From assembly GCF_017052465.1 (NCBI RefSeq), contig NZ_JAFHKT010000106.1, positions 1-50,600 of the forward strand: 50,600 nucleotides of DNA, in the 5' to 3' direction. Position numbers and translations under genes: made by a program. The notes under the pieces are model-generated. The model had not been told where the DNA came from. It made no database searches and saw only the letters and a list, made by a program, of their open reading frames with translations. Each line of letters opens with the position of its first letter. Positions within the stretch are counted from its first letter, which is position 1. Shown piece after piece: positions 49,272 through 50,600 of this stretch. The DNA comes from Arthrobacter pascens (GTDB lineage: Bacteria; Actinomycetota; Actinomycetes; Actinomycetales; Micrococcaceae).

Positions 49272-50390
49272 ATGCCCTCCCCCGCCATGCCGGCAAGCCC
49301 CTCCTTCACAGCGCCCGCCGCAGCCGTGCCCGCCAAGAGCAGCGCCTCAGCAGCAGTGCTGCCGCGCCACGAACCGGTTGCCGTCCAGACCCGCGACGGC
49401 CTCGTGGAAAGCATCCACTATGGCTCCCTCATCGCCACCGCGCCGGACGGCCGCGTCCTGTTCTCCGCCGGTGAGCCGCAGGCTTCGTTCTATCCGCGCT
49501 CCTCGCTCAAGCCGCTGCAGGCCGTGGCCCTGGTCCGCGCAGGGCTCGACCTTCCGGCCGACCTCCTGGCCCTCACCGCCGCGAGCCACTCCGGAGCGGC
49601 CGAGCACCGCGACGGCGCTGCCCGCATCCTCGAACTGCACGGCCTCACGGCTGCTGCCCTCGAAAACACCACCGACCTCCCCTACGGCGCCAGTGAACGC
49701 GAGGACTGGCTGCGCGACGGCGGCCGGGCCACGCAGATCACGCAGAACTGCTCGGGAAAGCACGCAGCCATGGCCGCCACCTGCGTCATCAACGGCTGGC
49801 CGGTCCAGGGTTACCTCGATCCCGGGCATCCGCTGCAGCAGCTCGTGGCCAAAACCGTGGCCGAGCTGACCGGGGAGGAGCCGTCCGGCCTCAGCACTGA
49901 CGGCTGCGGCACCCCGCTCTTCGCCCTGACCCTCGCCGGAATGGCCCGCGCCTTCGGCCGGCTGGCGTCCGCAGGACTGCCGAACGGCACGTCCTGCGAC
50001 GGTGCGTCCGCCCCGGCAAGTCCGGAAGCCGCCGTCGCGCACGCCATGCGGAACCATCCGGAGATGGTGGCGGGCGAAGGCCGCGACGTCACCGAGCTCA
50101 TGCGCCTCATGCCCGGCCTGCTGGCGAAGGACGGCTTTGAGGGCATCCAGGCCGTGGGGCTGCCGGACGGCCGTGCCTTCGTCATCAAGATTTCCGACGG
50201 CGGCGACCGCGCCCGCCTGCCGGTCACCGTCCGCGCACTGGAAGCGCTCGACGTCGACACCGCGCCGCTCGCGCGGATCGCCACCGGCGCTGTCCTCGGC
50301 GGCGGCCGGCCCGTGGGCCTGCTCCAGGCCGTTGATTTCCTGTCTCCTTTCCCCGGCAACGACTCCGTCCCTGCCAACGACGCCAACTAA
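49272..50390 (+). CDS. Asparaginase, Rhizobium AnsA-like type
   Basis: The 372-residue enzyme should hydrolyse L-asparagine to aspartate and ammonia. It belongs to the thermolabile type II family named for the Rhizobium etli enzyme, unrelated to E. coli AnsA/AnsB: motifs FYPRSSLKPLQAV, TAASHSG, QNCSGKHAAMAATC, LSTDGCGTPLFAL and GRAFVIKISDGGDRA. The first 30 residues are low-complexity. AAGGA precedes the ATG. It lies 33 bases after the GntR gene and nine bases before aspA, so the product feeds the next enzyme. Confidence 0.92.
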   Translation: MPSPAMPASPSFTAPAAAVPAKSSASAAVLPRHEPVAVQTRDGLVESIHYGSLIATAPDGRVLFSAGEPQASFYPRSSLKPLQAVALVRAGLDLPADLLALTAASHSGAAEHRDGAARILELHGLTAAALENTTDLPYGASEREDWLRDGGRATQITQNCSGKHAAMAATCVINGWPVQGYLDPGHPLQQLVAKTVAELTGEEPSGLSTDGCGTPLFALTLAGMARAFGRLASAGLPNGTSCDGASAPASPEAAVAHAMRNHPEMVAGEGRDVTELMRLMPGLLAKDGFEGIQAVGLPDGRAFVIKISDGGDRARLPVTVRALEALDVDTAPLARIATGAVLGGGRPVGLLQAVDFLSPFPGNDSVPANDAN

Positions 50391-50399
50391 GGACTGCAC

Positions 50400-50600
50400 A
50401 TGACCGAAACCCTGCCCCTGCCGGAGGCGCAAGACCTGAGTGTCCGGTCCGAGCATGACCTGCTCGGTGATCGCGATGTCCCAGCGGGCGCTTACTGGGG
50501 CGTCCACACGCTCCGTGCGGTGGAGAACTTCCCCATCACCGGCCAGCCGCTCTCCACCAACATGCACCTGGTCCGCGGCCTCGCCGCCGTCAAACTCGCC
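50400..50600 (+). CDS. aspA: Aspartate ammonia-lyase, N-terminal part
   Basis: The first 67 codons are present; the window ends inside the gene. The translation includes [20 protein letters not shown] and [12 protein letters not shown], the conserved start of aspartases and class II fumarases of the aspA type. The enzyme releases ammonia from aspartate to give fumarate. AAGGA precedes the ATG, nine bases after the asparaginase stop. Together the two genes convert asparagine into fumarate and two ammonia. Confidence 0.9.
   Translation, partial: MTETLPLPEAQDLSVRSEHDLLGDRDVPAGAYWGVHTLRAVENFPITGQPLSTNMHLVRGLAAVKLA

Overview
The window reads as chromosomal DNA of a high-GC actinobacterium, most likely a member of the Micrococcaceae close to Arthrobacter or Pseudarthrobacter. 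The pointers are the strong G/C bias at third codon positions, frequent GTG starts, many 4-bp ATGA/GTGA gene overlaps, the actinobacterial families present (FCD-type GntR regulators, a SigK/RskA pair, DUF4397, class F sortase, an IdeR-type iron box) and dispersed short palindromic repeats that even enter coding sequence. The genus is inferred, not proven. I saw no tRNA, rRNA, CRISPR array, transposase or prophage.

Left part (1-14 kb). A cysteine-poor rpmB-rpmG-rpsN ribosomal protein set is closed by a strong terminator. Two paralogous SGNH hydrolases flank a MarR regulator and a YciI-like protein. Next is a five-gene iron-siderophore uptake operon (lipoprotein receptor, two FecCD permeases, ATPase, siderophore-interacting reductase) behind an IdeR/DtxR-like box; palindromic repeats sit in frame in the N-terminal tails of both permeases. 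A SigK-like sigma factor, its RskA-like anti-sigma factor, a lipoprotein class F sortase and a secreted DUF4397 protein form one locus.

Middle part (14-33.5 kb). A jetA-jetB-jetC cluster (Wadjet/MukBEF-like SMC system) lies here without the jetD nuclease gene that normally follows. After it come two related two-helix membrane proteins, a large acyl-CoA dehydrogenase, a four-helix membrane protein, a YchJ protein, an aldo/keto reductase and a sulfite-oxidase-family enzyme. A catabolic island follows: isomerase and dehydrogenase genes diverge from an MHS-type transporter and a split transketolase, and a GntR regulator gene lies downstream. Copies of a TGTTAACA-centred palindrome lie in the divergent promoter region and before the regulator gene, so the island probably forms one small autoregulated regulon.

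Right part (33.5-50.6 kb). Small stand-alone genes (DUF2795, S4 protein) precede a tightly overlapped operon (STAS-like protein, DUF4389 membrane protein, DHFR-family reductase). Then come an amidohydrolase, a SARP/BTAD-type regulator, a divergent pair of monooxygenases, a NarL-type two-component system, a VOC protein, a uracil-glycosylase-like protein, a hipBA toxin-antitoxin pair with candidate operators, and an asparagine degradation operon (GntR regulator, asparaginase, aspartate ammonia-lyase cut by the window end). The GntR gene at 48519 appears to be read from a leaderless transcript.

The most interesting signals are the jetD-less Wadjet locus with repeats embedded in jetB, the autoregulated split-transketolase island, the palindromes invading the permease genes, and three genes whose stop codons are covered by short tandem duplications.
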